Source: Nitrospirota bacterium | GTDB lineage: Bacteria > Nitrospirota > UBA9217 | DNA length: 6,138 bases | Direction: 5' to 3' | NCBI GenBank assembly: GCA_017885365.1 | Contig: JAFNGD010000088.1 | Coordinates: forward strand, 1-6,138 | Part shown: one piece after another, positions 4,952-6,138 of the stretch | Layout: each line of letters opens with the position of its first letter | Position numbering within the stretch: position 1 is the first letter of the stretch | The notes under the pieces: generated by a model | Seen by the model: only the letters and a program-made list of their open reading frames with translations | Databases searched by the model: none | What the model was told of the DNA's origin: nothing | Program-made: the position numbers and the translations under genes

Positions 4952-6128
4952 CCGATGTAATGATCCTCGGCACCCTGCCGCTGATCCCGCAGAGCACTTC
5001 ATAGGCGATCGTGTTGGTCTTCGCGGCGATGTCATCGGCCGTGATCCGCTCGTTCCCGCCAGTGCCGATGAGCACGACCTCGTCGCCTTCCGCGACGCCG
5101 GGGACCTCGGTCACGTCCAGCATGGTCATGTCCATGCACACCCGGCCTGCGACGGCGACGCGGACGCCCCGGACGATGGCCTCCCCCTTGTTGGACAGGC
5201 CGCGGCTGTATCCGTCGGCATAGCCGATGGGGATGGTGGCGATCAGGCTCTCCCGCTTCGTGACGAAGGTCCTGCCGTAGCTGATGGGCACCCCGGCAGG
5301 CACCCTCTTTAAAAAGGCGACGCGCGTCACGAGGCTCAGCACGGGACGCAGGTCTGCGCTGACCCTGCTCTCGAGGGGATTGTACCCGTACAGCATCAGC
5401 CCCGGCCGGACCATGGTCAGGAGCGCGCGGTCGTACTCCAGCACCGCGGCGCTGTTGGCCGCGTGCCGGAGCGGGATGGAGATCCCCTTCGCCTCCAGCA
5501 ATCGTATCAACGATTCGAACCGGTCCATCTGGGCGGATGCGAACGCCTTGTCCCGCAGGTCAGCATCGGCAAAGTGGGTCATGATCCCCTCGACGGCAAG
5601 GCCGGGGAGCTTGCCGGCTGCCACGATGAAATCGACGGCCTCCTCGGGCGAGAGACCGATCCTGCCCATGCCCGTATCGATCTTCACATGGACCGCGAGC
5701 GTCCTGCCCGCCCCCGCCGCCGCGTCCGAAAGGGCCCGGGCAATGGCAAGGGTATATACGACCGGCGTGAGCTTCGCGTTGACGATCACCTCGGCCTGTT
5801 CGGAGAAGACCGGCGCCATGACGAGGATGGGAGCGGTGATGCCGGCGTCCCGGAGGTCCCGTCCCTCCTCCACCAGCGCCACGCCGAGCATATGGCTGCC
5901 CAGTTCGACGAACCGCCGCGAGACCGCGATGGCGCCGTGGCCGTAGGCCTGGGCCTTGACCACGGCCAGGACCTTCCGGTCCCCGATGCGCCGGACCACT
6001 TCCTGGTAATTATGGGAAAGTGCGTTCAGGTCGACCGTCGCCACGGTGGGGCGGTCTGATGAAGGATTGGCGGCCCGGGAGGCAAGGGGCGAGCAGACAT
6101 ACTCTGATTCAGTGTATGGTGCTCTCAT
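4941..6128 (-). CDS. alr: Alanine racemase
   Basis: This PLP-dependent enzyme interconverts L- and D-alanine in the cytoplasm, providing D-alanine for peptidoglycan. The barrel domain begins at TVATVDLNALSHNY (residues 28-41). The PLP-binding lysine is Lys58 in VVKAQAYGHG; most homologues have Asn or Asp where this has Gln60. HVKIDTGMGRIG is at 147-158, MTHFADAD at 183-190, RHAANSAAVL at 221-230 and MVRPGLMLYG at 239-248. The second catalytic base is Tyr284 in ISYGRTF, followed by IPIGYADGYSRG (299-310) and GRVCMDM (328-334). Length is 395 residues, slightly long for the family because of about 20 extra N-terminal residues and a short C-terminal tail (TSVQS) encoded partly by the repeat. The ATG at 6128 has GAGGAG 4 bases upstream; no downstream start has a ribosome site. 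mlaE follows 92 bases later with its own promoter. Confidence 0.96.
   Translation of the reverse strand: MRAPYTESEYVCSPLASRAANPSSDRPTVATVDLNALSHNYQEVVRRIGDRKVLAVVKAQAYGHGAIAVSRRFVELGSHMLGVALVEEGRDLRDAGITAPILVMAPVFSEQAEVIVNAKLTPVVYTLAIARALSDAAAGAGRTLAVHVKIDTGMGRIGLSPEEAVDFIVAAGKLPGLAVEGIMTHFADADLRDKAFASAQMDRFESLIRLLEAKGISIPLRHAANSAAVLEYDRALLTMVRPGLMLYGYNPLESRVSADLRPVLSLVTRVAFLKRVPAGVPISYGRTFVTKRESLIATIPIGYADGYSRGLSNKGEAIVRGVRVAVAGRVCMDMTMLDVTEVPGVAEGDEVVLIGTGGNERITADDIAAKTNTIAYEVLCGISGRVPRIITSVQS
6099..6117. promoter_or_regulatory. Interrupted palindrome inside the 5' end of alr (possible operator)
   Basis: On the minus strand the 19 bases read ATACACTGAATCAGAGTAT. Eight of nine pairs around the central A are complementary. 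The site begins 11 bases after the first base of the alr ATG and lies in the part encoding residues 5-10, which have no counterpart in most alanine racemases. The symmetry and size suit a dimeric repressor, or a small hairpin near the ribosome site. No regulator gene is visible, so function is speculative. Confidence 0.35.
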
Positions 6129-6132
6129 TGAT

Positions 6133-6138
6133 CTCCTC
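6133..6138 (-). promoter_or_regulatory. Ribosome binding site of alr at the window edge
   Basis: The minus strand reads GAGGAG ending 4 bases before the ATG at 6128. It supports that ATG over later in-frame starts, such as the GTG at codon 29, which has no Shine-Dalgarno match. Confidence 0.65.

Overview
The window is a GC-rich stretch in which every gene I can support lies on the minus strand. In transcription order (right to left) they are alr (alanine racemase), mlaE (lipid ABC permease), mlaF (lipid ABC ATPase), a long mlaD (MCE-domain protein), galU (UTP-glucose-1-phosphate uridylyltransferase), and the first 173 codons of lon (ATP-dependent protease), which runs off the left edge. The proteins point to a diderm bacterium. 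The gene order, the long MlaD and the intergenic repeats suggest a Desulfobacterota/Geobacter-like or Nitrospirota-like organism, but this is an inference from memory and no marker gene settles it.

Layout from right to left. alr (6128-4941) begins with a good ribosome site at the window edge and has an interrupted palindrome just inside its coding sequence. Its last codons and its stop lie inside an inverted repeat built from degenerate 7-base GTTCAA units (4861-4951). The AT-rich centre of that repeat carries a strong sigma70-like promoter facing mlaE. mlaE (4848-4078) and mlaF (4073-3321) are separated by 4 bases. A 251-base gap with its own sigma70-like promoter precedes mlaD (3069-1654). 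A near-consensus promoter (TTGACA, 17 bases, TAGAAT) then drives galU, whose best start is a GTG at 1565. A 175-base spacer holding a long imperfect hairpin (600-673) separates galU from lon, which starts with TTG at 520.

Biology. MlaE, MlaF and MlaD form an inner-membrane ABC complex that moves glycerophospholipids between the two membranes. No mlaA, mlaB or mlaC is present here. MlaD is 471 residues long: an N-terminal membrane anchor, one MCE domain, a long helical region, and a C-terminal region of about 180 residues that reads as an outer-membrane beta-barrel. This matches the elongated, envelope-spanning MlaD proposed as the ancestral core of Mla from work on Veillonella parvula, and it is the most interesting item in the window. 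alr (D-alanine for peptidoglycan) and galU (UDP-glucose for surface glycans) add to a cell-envelope theme; lon is a general protein quality-control protease.

No RNA genes, insertion sequences, CRISPR arrays or phage genes were seen. No gene-free stretch exceeds 300 bases.
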